A stretch of 64,000 nucleotides of DNA from positions 15,371,639 to 15,435,638 of the forward strand of contig CM054062.1 of the NCBI GenBank assembly GCA_028641055.1, in the 5' to 3' direction. Source of the stretch: Alopecurus myosuroides. Its lineage: Eukaryota > Streptophyta > Magnoliopsida > Poales > Poaceae. Positions 19,210 through 31,965 of this stretch are shown here, piece after piece (the first letter of the stretch is position 1; each line of letters opens with the position of its first letter). The position numbers and the translations under genes were made by a program. A model generated the notes under the pieces. The model saw only the letters and a list, made by a program, of their open reading frames with translations. It searched no databases and had not been told where the DNA came from.

Positions 19210-22200
19210 ATGGCTCCCATGAGGCAGGGGAAACAGCCGGCCAAGGCCAAGACCACCAACTCCATATCCGCCAACTGGGCGCGGTCCACGGTTACGAAGG
19301 CCAAGTTAGAAGAACTGGCCGAGTTAGGGGTTCTCCCCCCTCAAAAGGATATCCATTGGAGGGTGCCGGGTAACGAGACCCGCCCCACACCTGCGGATAA
19401 TGAGGTAATATGTTTTGTGGAGCACGTGACCCGGGGGTTCCGTCCTCCGGGTCATCCTTTCTTTCGAGACTTCCTGAGCCACTATGGCCTCCGAATATTT
19501 GACATAGGGCCTAACTCTGTGTTAAATATTTCCCACTTCATCGTTCTTTCCGAGTCATACTTGTGCACTACGCCAAGTTTGGCTCTCTTTATCGAACTTT
19601 TTCAGTGCAAACCGTGCCGCGAAAGCGGTGACGGAGCACTTCTTTCTTGCGGCGGGGTCTCTATCCAGCGCCGCAAGAATTCTCTAATGCCACCTCTTAC
19701 TCTTAACTCTCACGTCAAACACTGGCAACTCTCATACTTTTATTGCCGGGACACCTCCCCACCCGGCGAAAAGAGGTTGCCGGGTTACTCAGAGGGCCTC
19801 CTCGATATCTCCGAGACCTTCAACGCCTTTGCCCCTGACTCGGACAGGCAGGCAATCCAACCCTTATTGGCCAAAATAACTATCCTCTCGGCCCAAGGTC
19901 TCATTGGGCTCAATCTGGTAAAGACTTGGGTCGATTTCCGGATCCAACCCAACTCCATCCGCACAAAGTTAATGTGCGAGTATTCCGGGCACACCATGGA
20001 CTCGCTCCGATACTCCACCAATAGCTTTGCAGTCGGAGATACCAACAAGACTATCAAGGGCTTCTTGACAGAGAAGCTGGAGGTAATCCGGAATATAGAC
20101 GGGTTAGATCCCTTCACTCGTGAGAACCCGGCGCCTGAGGTAAATATCCGACTTTCATACTCTTACCTTCACACTTTCCACTCGATACTGTTGTTAACCT
20201 TCATTCTTACGTCTTCATCTTAGGCCGATGATGCTTTTTGGAAGATTGATACTCCCCCTAACTCTGAGCGCCCAGAGGAGAAAGAGGACGCCGTTAACTC
20301 GGATGAAGGTACATTCCGAGTTTTACTTAGTTACTTTAAGCTCGTCGTTGCTCTTTCGTCATTTTCCAACTATAAACCTTGATAATTTTCAGAACAAGAG
20401 GACAAAGACGAAGAAGAAGAAGCTGAAGGCAAGGTAGAATCCGCCAGCGACGAGGAAGAAGCTGAGCCGACGGTCAAGGCCGGAACAAAGAGGAAACCCC
20501 AAGGGGTCGTCTTCAAGGTTCCATACCTTTTCCTTGCCTCTAAACCATATTTCTTTGATAACATGCACGAGCTAAACCGGAAATTATCCACTTGGTCGTA
20601 TTTGAAGGAACCGCTCGTGACCAAGCGCCGAATAACTCGGAACTTTCCAGGTGATGGCACTCTTAATCCGGGTATTCCGTCGTCTCCGGCTCGACGCGCT
20701 GGTATTCTCTTAATCCTTTCTTAAGTATCAAAGTCTTCCTGAACCATCCCCTTACGGGACAATTCCACATCTCGCTCGATGTTTTTCAGTTTCGTCCGGG
20801 TCCAGCAGCGAGTTCCCCTCGGACTATATGGTGAATCCCGGGTAAAATTCCTTTCCTGATGCTTTATCGTTTTTTCATCACTTTTTCCCAGTTGTACGAT
20901 AACTGCTTTACTTATACTGCCCGTAGGGCCACGATCACTGTCAGCGACCAAGATGATATGGAAACTGACGACCCGGGTAAGGAGAACCTGACTGATGATA
21001 TGCATGCCGCAGCTGGCGGAGAAGAACAACAAGTGCCACCAATAAACCCGGCCGACCGAGAGGCCGAGTATCCCATAGCCTCGCACGTACTCGAGGAGGA
21101 AGAAACTGCAGGCTTGGGCACGGGAGGAGGGGCACCAGACTACGATACTCGGACGACCCGGATACCCTCTTTCAAAAAGAGAGCCCCTTCTCCAAGTCCC
21201 CAAGATCCCGGGTCTTCTAATTTGGGCAATGATACTTTTGACCAGATGATGAGCGCTCTCCTTGCTATGAAGGCCTCGGAGAGAGATGTGCTAGAGCGCA
21301 TGGCAGCGGAGCACCAGGTACTGTAACCTAATATCTCTTCTTATCCATCTAGTCCCCAAGTGCCGAGTATAATTTGTTGAAATTGTGCTCGGTATTCTGC
21401 GCGATACTCGGCTTGCCACGATACCCGACTAATTCTCATACTTTGGTTTCTCACAGGCACAGGCCACCCGGTCTGATGAACTTTTGCTCAAGACCGAACA
21501 ACTGCTGCTTGCCGAGGTAAAGCGGAGAGAGGCCCTTGAGGATGAAGTGGAAACTTTGAAGAAAAATGTTTCCAAATATAAGAAAAGGTGCACCACTGCT
21601 CTAACCGCACTGAAAAAACTGTCGGAGCAAATTACCGATACTTATCGTATCTTGCTTAGTAAGTTTCTTGCTGCTGATTGCTTTCATGCCTCTGGTTTGT
21701 TACATGAAACCCGGAATTACTTATATGGCCTTTCTTTGTTTCAACTGCAGGTGCTAACCTTGCAGCCCCAGAAGAAGATGCTGTTGCAAAGGCTAAAACT
21801 TTAAAGACTATGCTCCGGACTTTCTTTGCCGGCACCAAGTGGATATTGGATGCCGTGAAGTGGCCAACTGAGGTATATCCGGGTGAAGAAAATCTTATCC
21901 AAGCCTGCTCCACCGTGCCTGCATGGATCGAGATCTGGAAGCGCTCGGCATGCCGGATTGGTATGACCCGGGCCTTTGCGCTAGCTAAGGATTACTTCCC
22001 TAAGCTTGAGCCGGCAAAGGTTATATCCGGGTTTCCAGAATTCAAAGCGGATGGCTCCAAGTTTGGGCCCAAGGACTTCAAGGCCGTACAATCCGCGGTG
22101 CGTCACTCGGCAACCACTTTGGCCGATAGTATGGATCTGCGTACGCTTATGAGTTCGTACGATGCTGAAGACAAAATCGTGAAGGAGGAAGCACCCCCAC

Positions 22201-22436
22201 CCTTCGACATTTTAGAGAAATGGGCTGCCGATTCGGCCATGAGGAGGGAAGAAACCGCGAAGAGGGAGGCCGAGTTAGGATCGGAGCCAACCACCTCTAC
22301 ACCGGCTGTCCTCCCGCCTGTCCGTCCTGATGCGAAGAATCCGGGTGACGATGCCGGGAGAGCTGCGGAGCAAGCCCAGGACCAAGACCCGGAGGGCAAG
22401 GGCAAGGGTGTGGACTCTATTCAAGAAGCCGAGTAA
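19210..22436 (+). CDS. Antisense multi-exon gene of Gypsy-B (putative plant transposon protein, Transposase_28 type)
   Basis: Transcribed opposite to gag. Exon 19210-20139 starts MAPMRQGKQPAK and carries the Transposase_28-like fold (FLSHYGLRIFDIGPNSVLN, then FIVLSESYLC and LFIELFQCK), which is common in plant proteins annotated as gypsy-type transposon. Donor GAG|GTAAAT; further exons 20224-20308 and 20393 to about 20518 are acidic; the 20519-20926 section is uncertain. Exons 20927-21317 and 21457-21658 give a coiled coil (EALEDEVETLKKNVSKYKKR); the last exon 21751-22436 ends in an acidic, Pro-rich tail (stop 22434-22436). Splices at 21658/21751 keep the frame (CTT A|GT GCT). No stop was found in the exons checked. 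In Tat-lineage elements a similar extra antisense frame is known; its function is not known. Confidence 0.75.
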
Positions 22437-23503
22437 ACAAATGCCATCACGATACCTTGGTCGTTTCGATGCTTTTGTTCGAAACAGATATTCTTTTGTC
22501 GGTGCACCTATGCACCTTTGATACTAGTACCAAGACTTGTAACGTACTTTAATTCCTTGATATACCTCGTGCCTCTTCTGGCCTCTGGATGAACTTGATA
22601 TTTATCTGGTTTTTGAGTTTATTCTTGATATCCGACTTTCTTTATGGTTCCTTTTGTGAGACTCGGTTTCCGAGTTTCATGGATTTTGACAAGCGGACTT
22701 TTCTCTAAGTCCCCAAGTCCCCAAGACTCGGATGTTTGGGTTTTTTTGAGTTTTAGCAACTAAGCAACTTTTCCTTTTTTCAAAATCCCCAGTCCCCGAG
22801 ACCCAAAATGCCGAGTCTGGGATGTATGGTTTTTCCAAGGGAACAAGTTGCTTGCTGCTAAGCCCAAGCCCAGAGCCGTTTCACATAGGTATTGAAGTTA
22901 TGCTTGATAAACGTTGAGTTTCCGGCTATTAGCCCTGTACTCTGCATAACTTGTGGTTTAGATGACCCTTTTGACTATCTTGTACTGTAAGCCGGCTTTC
23001 GCGTGGATACCATGTTGTTACATCTATACGAAAACAGGGTCAGGCAAGTCCCATTGGGCTTCATGGCTGATTGTAATCGTAAGCGAGCAAATCATGCCAC
23101 TTTAGTGCGAGTCACATCGAGCTTAAGTAAGAAAAGTCAAGAAAATTTGGCTCCTTTGTCCGGTTATAAGATTGCAGCCGTACTCGTTTGCGAGTAATCG
23201 GCCCTTATAAGTCATAGGCATCAAGGCCGGGTCCCTGGGTTTGTAGCTGTGCTGTTCAAGCAATTAGCCCCCAGGACCTATATATGTGCAACATACTTGA
23301 TGATACTGATGTACTGATAGCAATAAATAATGCTTACTTGTAACCGAAGTAAAGATCATAACAAAATAGGACTTGATAACCATCTCTTTATTGATACGAG
23401 AAAGTTTGGGTCAGCAGGCCGCCTCATTAAAAACCTTCCAGTCCCCTTAGGTACCCTGGATAGGAAAAGAGTGCGTCTGAAACCTGCTGCCCGTTACATT
23501 GTT
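22437..23503. other. Non-coding spacer between the two convergent genes of Gypsy-B
   Basis: It is rich in copies of CCGAGT and CCCCAAGT, with no conserved frame. It lies where pol should be in a complete element and probably carries the 3' ends of both convergent transcripts. Confidence 0.5.
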
Positions 23504-24700
23504 TTAGTTCTTCTTGGGATTCTGTCCGGAACTGACGTAATCGATGCACATTCTCCACTTGTTGATCTTTTTTACTACGAGTACCGGGTTTGCCAGCCAA
23601 TCCGGATAAGGCGTTTTCATGACGCGGCTGGCTGTGAACGGCTGCGCAATTTCTTCTCTTATGGTGGATTGTTTGAGTGAATCACCCTTGATGAAAGCCA
23701 CCATCTTGGTATCTCGTGCTGCCTTGAGCTTTGCCCTTTCGCCTTCAGTACTCGGCTTTTTCAAGGCTGTTCTGTCATCCGGGTCTGCTTGAGACCGGTA
23801 ATATTTGAGTTCCTCTTTTCTACAAGCTTGTTCAGCCATTGCTGCATCTCCTTCATCGCACTCAGCCGCTATGTCCCGGCTTCCATGTATGGTGATGGTC
23901 TGTTTAGGACCCGGGATTTTTAGCTGTAGATACACATAACACGGACTAGCCATGAATTTAGCATAAGCCGGCCTTCCGAATAGCGCGTGATAAGGATTGC
24001 GCAATTTGACCACCTCAAAAGTGAGCCACTCAACTCGATAATTATCCTTTGATTCCCCAAAAGCTACCTCCAATGCGATTTTTCCCTCGGGGCACGCTGA
24101 GTGACCCGGCACTATCCCATGAAAAATTGTTGAACTTTTTTGTAGCTGAGACTCCTTGAGACCCATGCGTAGAAAGGTTTCCCAATATAGTATATTGATG
24201 CTACTTCCACCGTCCATCAGGACCTTTTTCAGTTCATACCCATTGACCGGCGGCGCAACTACCAATGCTAAAACTCCCGGGTGTTCTATTCTTTCCAGGT
24301 GATCCCTTCTGCTCCTTGTTATGTCCTGTTCTGACCACCTCAGGTATCTTGGAACAGCCGAGGACACCGAGTTTACCGCCTGTTTCAGTATCTTCTTGTC
24401 CTTGTTGGAACTTCCTGTAGTGTGCACGTGATATTGACCCAACTGCTTGGGGTTGGCCTGGAAACCTCCAGCTCCCCCTTGGTTGTTACCTTGATTTCCG
24501 GCTGCCGGGTTACCGGCTGCCGGGTTACCGGCTGGGGGTGGGCCGTTGCCCGGGTTTCCACCTGGACCCGGTCCTCCTCCCCGACCTGCACCTCGTATGG
24601 CTCTGTTCACTTCCTCATTCTTCCACCTCTGTAGGTCGGCGCACTGCTCCAAGGAGTGGTTAGCTGGCCTACCGTTTCTGCTGTGCTTCGGGCATGCCAT
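23504..24700 (-). pseudogene. Gypsy-B zinc knuckle, protease and truncated reverse transcriptase start
   Basis: The frame of 398 codons opens with a Cys/His knuckle (CPKHSRNGRPANHSLEQC), a Gly/Asn/Pro-rich linker, then the aspartic protease (KKVLMDGGSSINILYWETF, with HALFGRPAYAKFMA downstream). The C-terminus reaches the first reverse transcriptase motif (NPVLVVKKINKWRMCIDY) and then runs into unrelated residues and a stop, so a deletion removed the polymerase and integrase. It is separated from upstream gag by a frameshift near 24700-24740. The protease core looks intact but would be made only if the gag lesions were bypassed. Confidence 0.85.
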
Positions 24701-25104
24701 TCTGAAGATGTCCGAATTCCTTCTGCCCTGGGTCTTGAAGATCCGGCTTCAGTGTTGGCGACAAACTCGGAGCCTCCCTCAAACGGGCGCTTGTTCTGGC
24801 TGTTTCCGTTGTTACCCGGCGCTGATCCATTGCCGGTTCTTCCATTATTACTTGTGTTTGCTTTTGCTTTTTTATCGTCAGTTTCCTCTTCCGTAGTGTC
24901 CGTTGCGGCGTGTTTGTTGCATGCATCCATCAGTTCTCCCATCGTAACCTCTGAAGCATTCCGACTAGATTTCATACGAGTTAATTTTTGTACTAAAGGT
25001 GTGTACTTGCAGGTCTTTGCCATAGCTTGCAGCGCATCCTTGGGCTGAATATCTGTAGATGAATGAAGTATTTCCATAACCCGGCGCACCCAGCTGCGCG
25101 CCGA

Positions 25105-27024
25105 TTATCCCTTCTTCTGAACACATCGCTCTAGGTCATCAATAGTGAATAACTTTCTGCACGTCCCGTGAAAGTGCTTGATAAACGCAGTTTTCAATTC
25201 TCCCCGTGACTTGATAGATCCTTCCGGTAGATTGGTGAACCATAACTTTGCTGCTCCCTCTGACATCATTAGATACATGAATTTGGCTTGAAGATTCTCG
25301 GACGCATTGCGAATCGACATGGCCATCTCATAACTGCTCAACCATGTTTCCGGATCCATAGTCGGCTCATAATTCACTACTTTACCCGGTTCTTTGAACT
25401 TTTCCGGGTAAGGTTCAGCCCTGATGCTATCCGAAAGACACTTAGGTCCTGCAAGAATGGTCGAAGCTGGTCTTACTCGGGAAACGTGTGATCCTGCAGG
25501 GGGTACAGCTGGACGCGGTACTGCTGGTGGCCCATGTACCGCAGACCCGGCCACGGCTCTCCTGGCTCTGGAACTGTCCACGATGGCCTGTGCTGCTGAT
25601 GCTGCTGGTACTGCCTGAATGTGTGGAGGAGGCGGCATTTGCTGCTGCTCTTCCCTCCGCCGTGCCGAACTTGTCTGGATATTGCCGGCATTACCTCGTT
25701 GTTGGCTGACATATGGTGTCCCATGCATTCCACTTCTGTGATCCGGGTAATTAACTTGTTGTGCCACCGCAGTGCGCAGCATATCTATCGCCCGCCGGGT
25801 CTCCTCTGCGTGGGGTGACTCTCTCACAGGGATTTGATTCAGTGCAAGCGTTGCCGTGTATACGTTGTCCATGGAATTGTTGTAATGACCCGCTGGTGTG
25901 CGAAAACGTGATGGTGGTGGTGGTGGTGGTGGTCGTACAGTATTGCCGGCAGTAACTCCAGTCTGTGGTACGGGTAACCCGGGCTGCGTGTCTACCGGTT
26001 GTACTCCTCCGGTTGTCGGCTGAGGGGCGGTTCCTTGATTTGCCGCTGGGATCGGCTGATCCTGAGGCGTGATAAATAGCGCAGCCGGGTTTATGACTCC
26101 TCCCAATGCTGGCAATCTGGTTTGGTGCCTTTGGTGTATTCTAGTCGTTTCCTCTCGGAGCCGGGTTTCCAGTGCATCCAGCTCGCGTTGTCGTGTGGCC
26201 ATCCCTTGTCTTTCTGCTTCTACTTGCCTTCTCTGCTGCTCCAATGCACGACGGGCTACGTCCAAATCCCTAACACGTTCCGCCGCGTTCTCTGGAGTGA
26301 TAACTGTGGCAAGAACTGTCGGATCTAGGATCAGATTGTTGTCGAACAGGGCCAGATGTTGTGGATTGGAAGGACCCGCTCCTGGTGTCCGGTTTGCTAG
26401 GAATCCAAACGTGTTCGCGTGTAACTCGTTTTCCACCGCTTGACTGGTAACCGATGCCGACTCTCCGTCAACCTGGGCCAGAACCGGGTTTCCGTCAGCC
26501 GGTCCCTGCTGCCGGGTCAACGCTTGTGCGGCCCCGGCTGCGGCCGCGGTTACGTTCTCCTGGTTGAGATTGGTCGCGGGAGCCGTGTAAACCGCAACCC
26601 GGCGCACAATGCTTGGCGCGAATTCATACCGTTCCTCTTCGCTACTATTTTCCTTGTACCGGTTCTCCAGCAGGCACAGGATAGACTCGGTATCACCTTC
26701 TTTCTCGATCCGGCCACGCGGGGTCCATGCCGGGTCCTCCGACTGTTCCCTCTTCGTGGTGGGTTCTTCCATTGGATCCGTTGTCCCAACTGATTCTTCT
26801 CCATCTGATTGGATATAGGTGGTCTTCCCTGACACAGAATCAAACCCAAAGTCGTTAGGGATCGAACCGGAAGTACGTACCATACCGATGAAGACGCTGA
26901 TCTGGCCGATTGTCATGATAGATCCGGATTCGAGGTGATCCGACTCTGGTCCCCAGCCGGAATCGTCCACCATCTTCTCTCCTTCGTGGTCGATGTAGAT
27001 CTCGCCGATGACTATATTCTCCAT
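25105..27024 (-). pseudogene. Gypsy-B gag, N-terminal and core part, ending in a nonsense codon
   Basis: Starts at ATG 27024 (MENIVIGEIY) about 65 bp after the PBS. About 640 codons: acidic N-terminus, a long Pro/Gln/Ala-rich middle with a poly-Pro run (about 25905-25933), a heptad-rich helix (VARRALEQQRRQVEAERQG), and the gag core (PETWLSSYEMAMSIRNASEN, WFTNLPEGSIKSRGELKTAF). The frame ends GGA TAA TCG at 25105, where relatives read on through (KKG-x-SARSW), so this is probably a point nonsense change. The remainder continues in phase at 25104-24741 before a frameshift. Confidence 0.85.
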
Positions 27025-27088
27025 GTTCTTCCGAGCTTCTCCCGTGATGTAAACACCTTTGGACGCAGGCCCCACGGTGGGCGTCAAC

Positions 27089-27563
27089 TGTCGTGGGATA
27101 ATCACGGCAGACGTTACCGGGGGTAACTGATCTTGGGGCAAGACGACACAGGCGTTTGGGAGAGGGTTTAGCTCAGAGGAAAACATGATGATACTCGATC
27201 TGGTAGCCGGCAATCAAGTCGCCGAGTCTCCGATCTCGATATATTAACTCAACTCTCGTGTTACACTGGATGTTTGATATCAGGCGATATTGCTAGAACT
27301 CTTGGATCCCCCTCAACTAGTCCTAGGGGCCGGTTTATAAAGCACCCGGACCCCCTGGTTTGCCCTCCAAGGCGCACCCTGAATCCTACCCGGACACTGC
27401 ATACAAACCCTAGCTTTCCTTATCGTAACCCACAATCCGGGTTACCAGGCCTATGAACTTGGGCCTTCTAGAAGTTCTCTTATCCTTAGCCGGATCCTGC
27501 GCAGCGTCCTTTGGGCCGGGTTGCACCTTGGCGTTGGCCTACCGGGTTATCATCTCTCCATCA
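27089..27563 (-). repeat. Gypsy-B 5' LTR
   Basis: Aligns base for base with 17534-18008 (offset 9,555) apart from one substitution. In the element's sense the PBS-like GACGCCCACCGTGGGGCC follows directly (27069-27086). Confidence 0.95.
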
Positions 27564-27568
27564 GCTAT

Positions 27569-28447
27569 GTCTTCCGATTATCGATCTATCATGTTATCTT
27601 CATGCATATGTTATTTATGATCGTGCATGCTCTCCGTTATTAGTAGATGCTCTAGCCAAGTAGATACTCGTAACTCCAAGAGGGAGTATTTATGCTCGAT
27701 AGTGGGTTCATGCCTCCTTTGCATCTGTGCTCGAGTGACAGAAACGTGACGGATGGAGGATGTGATGTTGCCATTAGGGAGAAAACAACGGTGTTTACCT
27801 AGTTTACATTGTTAACATTACACACTTTGCTTATGGCGATAATCTGTTGCTAGCAACTTAATACCCAACGTTTGTTCGGATGATATTCGGAGGGTGGATT
27901 ATTAGTCATAGATGCAGTTGGATGACGGTCTATATATTTTGTTGTAATGCCAATCACACAGTAATCTCTATGTCTTGCATATGCACTACGGTGCAGCCTT
28001 CATTTCTGTCAATTACCCAGCTGTAATTTGTTCACCTCACATGTTATTTATCTTTCACGGAGAGACACAACTAGTGAACTGTGGACCCCGGTCCATTTTC
28101 CTCATACTGATAAAACACCTACTGCTTTCATACTGCTTTCATACTGCTGCTACTGCTTTCACACTGTTTTCCTATTGTTTTCCATACCATACGTTTAACC
28201 TCTTTGTGTTCAGCAAAATCGGTGAGATTGACAACCTCACTGTTACGTTGGGGCAAAGTGATTTGATTGTGTTGTGTAGGTTCCATGTTGCTTCTGAACC
28301 GGTAGTGCGCCTTGCCATCTCAGCTGCTTCAACCTTCTGAAGTTACTCCTTCCTCCTACTGGTCGATTCAACCTTGGTTTTTTTCTGAGGGAAAACTTGC
28401 CGCTGCACTCTTCATAACCTTCCACTTCGGGTTTACCAACGTTTGCA
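27569..28447 (+). mobile_element. Athila element A: right part of the split 5' LTR
   Basis: It continues the LTR interrupted at 17533 and ends about 15 bp before the PBS; the exact end (GCA at 28447) is inferred from the usual spacing. Confidence 0.65.
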
Positions 28448-28459
28448 TGAAGAGTTTTC

Positions 28460-28480
28460 TGGCGCCGTTGCCGGGGAGGA
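28460..28480 (+). other. Primer-binding site of Athila element A
   Basis: TGGCGCCGTTGCCGGGGAGG is the signature motif after Athila/Sabrina-type LTRs in Triticeae; the same motif occurs at 55886. Confidence 0.9.
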
Positions 28481-31400
28481 AGAGAATTTTTACAAGGGGA
28501 GTCTCTCACTTCCATTCTGTTTACTTTGTTTTTGTTTTGCTTAGTTTATTTTATTTTTTCTTGTTTGCTTATCTTTATCAAAAACACAAAAAAATTAGTT
28601 CTTATTCTAGTTTTAGTTTTATTCATGTTTTTAGTCCTGCTAAAATGAATGTTCCTGAGGTTGAAGTTCGTTCCTTTAAGCAACAAGGGGGAGAAAGTTT
28701 GGAAGATGCTTGGTGTAGGATAAGTGATGCTCATCATAGATGCACTAGAAATACTCCACCTTAATCCTTCTTAGGAATTTTTATGTTGGTATTACTAGCT
28801 GGTATAGGTATGTTCTAGACACTCTTACATGCGGTAATTTTCTAGGAACACCTGCTTTCGAAGCCTGTAATTGAATTGAAAGTTTAGTTGGAACACCGCC
28901 TACTAAGGTTGTTAAAACTGAGATCACTTTAGATAATGTTATTAAAAAGCTAAACTCTATGGAGAAAAATTTGCCAAAGTTCCTTGATAATGCTAGCAAA
29001 GTTAATGATCAATAGTAAGTATCAATAAGAAAATCACTATTTTAGAAGCTAGCAATATCCACGATAGTCAAAATATGAGGATTGGTAAATTAGAGGAAGC
29101 TATGGAAACTTTAAGCTCAACCTTTTCTGGTCTTAAGTTTAATAGAGGAAAACCTTTCTATGGGAAAAGAGAAGAAAAAAATTATGTATGTCCCCAAGGC
29201 ATCTAAACCAAAATCCCCTAATGTGCTTAAAATTAATAAAACTTTTAGTGAAACTAAAAGTGATTTGCATGTTGAATCATCTTAAGGGGTGTCTAAGGTA
29301 CCCATTGTTGCTACAATTGGGGTTTTGGAGTAAATTATTGATTTGGATGCTTCTTCATTTGAAAATACTTGATTCTAGTTTTATGGGCCTAGCTAAAAGG
29401 CATTAAAGAAAAGCACTTCTTGGGAGATAACCCATGATTTTATTTTTGCTTTGTTTTTCCATGTTTTCTTTGAGACAAGGGGTTTTATACTTTTGTAGAA
29501 ACTCCTTTGAATATTTATTTTCATGTTTTAGTAGTGCCAAGTAAGGTTTCCGACGAGAGTTGGAGTTGGTTTTCGGATTTCTGCGCAGGAAACAGATTTC
29601 TGCTGCCCACCGTAAAATATTGTATAAATCATAGAAAAATCAGAATGACCTGAAATTTCTTGTTCTTATTGCTCCGCTAATTCCGCAAATTTTTGGTTCT
29701 TTAAGTTTTTCGATCTAAGCAACGTAAGTGCCTCGAAAAAATTCGTCTTTACAGATTGTTCTTGTTTTGACAGATTCTGCCATTTTTCTTGCATTTGATC
29801 TTTTGCGATGTCAAGTGGATTTCTTTGCTTCACAAAACATCAGTGGCTGTAGATAATGTTTAAAAGTATCAATATAACTTGTTCCATACAGAACCAATGG
29901 ATTTTTATTTGTTGCACTAACCCTCTAATGCGAATTACTGTTTGAGTGTGGTGTGAAGGAAGTTTTCAAGGGTCAAGAGAAGAGGTGATATATGTGATCA
30001 AGAAGAGTGCAAGTTCAAAGGTTGGGGATGCCCCCGTGGTTCATCCAAGAATATTTTTAGAATACTCAAGCATCTAAGCTTGGGGTTTCCCAAGGCATCC
30101 CCTTCTTCATCAACTATCTATCAGGTTACTTCTCGTGAAACTATATTTTTATTCGGTCACATCATATGAAGTTTACTTGGAGCATTTGTTTGTTTTCCTT
30201 TGTTTTATTTTATTTTACTTGATGCAATAATATAGTTGGACCCTAGCATTCTTTGTTTGGGAGAGAGAGACACACTCCACTTTTTCGTTTGAATACTTGC
30301 TATGCTAGTATTCTTAGTTTTTCTTCTAGTTGCTGCAAAAATTCATGTTTAGCTCTCATTTTCATTGCATCTCTTATTCAGAGTTGTTTGTTTTAGTATT
30401 GTTATGTGATTCCTCTCATGTTTTCTTCCTGTATCATTTAGAGAGTTTTTGTCAAAGCATGTTTTGTATGGTGCTTGTTGGGAAAATAAACTGCTGCTTG
30501 AGGTAGAATTTTTAACAGTGCAAGTAGAAGCTTGTATAGACTGTGGCTAGACTTTTTCATGTCATGCTAGATGTTATTTTAGTTATAAAGCCTTGAGGTT
30601 ATTTAGTAGCATGATTAGCCTAAAATAGCTGAGAGTGTTTAATGTGTCATTGAAAGAATCATGAGTTGTTCTTGTCATATTGAAGCATAAATTTGTGGTG
30701 TTCTCCTTTGAATGTTTTATTTGGTTGACGTGGCGCATGCTCACACCATGTTTATGACTATGAACCGGTCATGAATAGCCTAGATGATCATTTAGTTTTT
30801 GAACTTGTGGTACCACTTATGCTTTAATTAATGATGTTTATGTCGCTATGCATGATTATGGCTCTTATGGTCTCTTCATTTGTCGCTCCCAGTCTTTTGC
30901 TAGCCTCCGCCTGTATTGAGTATGAGCTCTACTCGTGCATCCAACTCCCAAAAAAACTGAAGTTTTCCCATTGTGTCCATCATACCTACCTACATGTGGT
31001 AATTAACCGCCACTCCAAAGTAAATTACTCATGTGTTACCTTTAAACTTTCAAAATTACTCCTGTTTTGTGCTCCTGTTTTAGCTCATGAGGACGTAAAT
31101 TGAGAATATTTATCTCACTTGTTGATTGGACTTTCACACCCTGGACTAGTGGCTTCATCCTCTTATCCCATGATAGAAGAGCTGGCAGCGGGGTGCCCAG
31201 CCCCAAATTAATAACCCAAATTCTCTTCACTATTTTTCCCCTGATTTGTCAGTCAAAGCATAATTGTGTAAACAAAAAAGAAAGAGGGATGACCTTCTAC
31301 CCAGATGCATCCTTCTATGGGAGCCGCTCTTGTGAAGTCTAGTTGGCTTGTGACATACTATATTTTCTGTTTACCATTCGTTGACATAAGCATACACCTC

Positions 31401-31660
31401 TCTTAAAATATAGACACTCCTCCACGGTATGTGATTGTTCGCGGGCACCCGAGGATTCGGTTAGCCATGGTTTGTGAAAGATGGTTGGGAGGAGTGTCAA
31501 CTTTTTTTATACCTCTGTTTAATAAAATAAAATCTCTAGCACATGAGTGATCCATGCTTCCCCGTGCGAAGGGCCTTTCTTTTACTTTTATGTTGAGTCT
31601 CCATCTTCTAACTTTATGCATAGTTTTGAGAGCATAGTTGCCATTTTGAGTATAGCCAAT
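28481..31660 (+). pseudogene. Decayed internal region of Athila element A
   Basis: A gag-like start is readable at 28645-28764 (QGGESLEDAWCRISDAHHRC, then a stop), and its continuation in other frames runs to about 29400 (heptad-like IGKLEEAMETL). The rest lacks pol and parallels the internal region of element E: both contain TCAGATTTCTGCGCAGGAAA-type sequence followed by CATCTAAGCTTGGGG. The element has no 3' LTR; sequence from about 31400 to 31660 could not be assigned, and CACTA-2 homology starts near 31670. Confidence 0.7.
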
Positions 31661-31689
31661 GATGTGGCTCAGGTCTTCTATGTGAAGGA

Positions 31690-31923
31690 CATGTCTTCCA
31701 GACCGAAGAAAAGAAAAAATAAGGAAACAAATTCATCATACGATGAGCCGAAGCGTCACATAGTTCTCTCAGGGAAAAGAAACATCGTGGGAATCGAGGA
31801 CACGACAGACATGTCAGAAGATTATAATAAGTTTGTTGAAATTCCACCCTTCACAGTGAAAGCTGACCCCACCATCCCGTTAAATAATGAAGATGCTCCA
31901 TGGTTACGGCCGAAGCGATCATA
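31690..31923 (+). pseudogene. Transposase exon fragment in CACTA-2
   Basis: The frame MSSRPKKRKNKETNSS ... DTTDMSEDYNKFVEIPPF ... NEDAPWLRP ends at a stop at 31921-31923. It is nearly identical to the C-terminal half of the fragment at 48121-48561 in CACTA-3. The upstream transposase-associated domain is missing here. Confidence 0.7.
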
Positions 31924-31965
31924 AGCAAGGGACACGAAGAAAATTCAGAAGACTAGATAGGGATG

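Larger units (their letters stand above)
17534..27563 (-). mobile_element. Gypsy-B: young, non-autonomous Tat-type LTR retrotransposon
   Basis: Two 475-bp LTRs flank 9.1 kb, with an exact 5-bp target duplication GCTAT (17529-17533 and 27564-27568). The LTRs align without gaps and differ at one base (T near 17824, C near 27379). The element's sense strand is minus: PBS beside the right LTR, polypurine tract TCTGGGGACTAC beside the left LTR. Gag and protease remain but are broken; reverse transcriptase stops after WRMCIDY; RNase H and integrase are missing. An intron-containing gene occupies the 3' half in antisense. The combination of fresh LTRs and no polymerase implies movement by proteins supplied from a relative. 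Confidence 0.95.
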
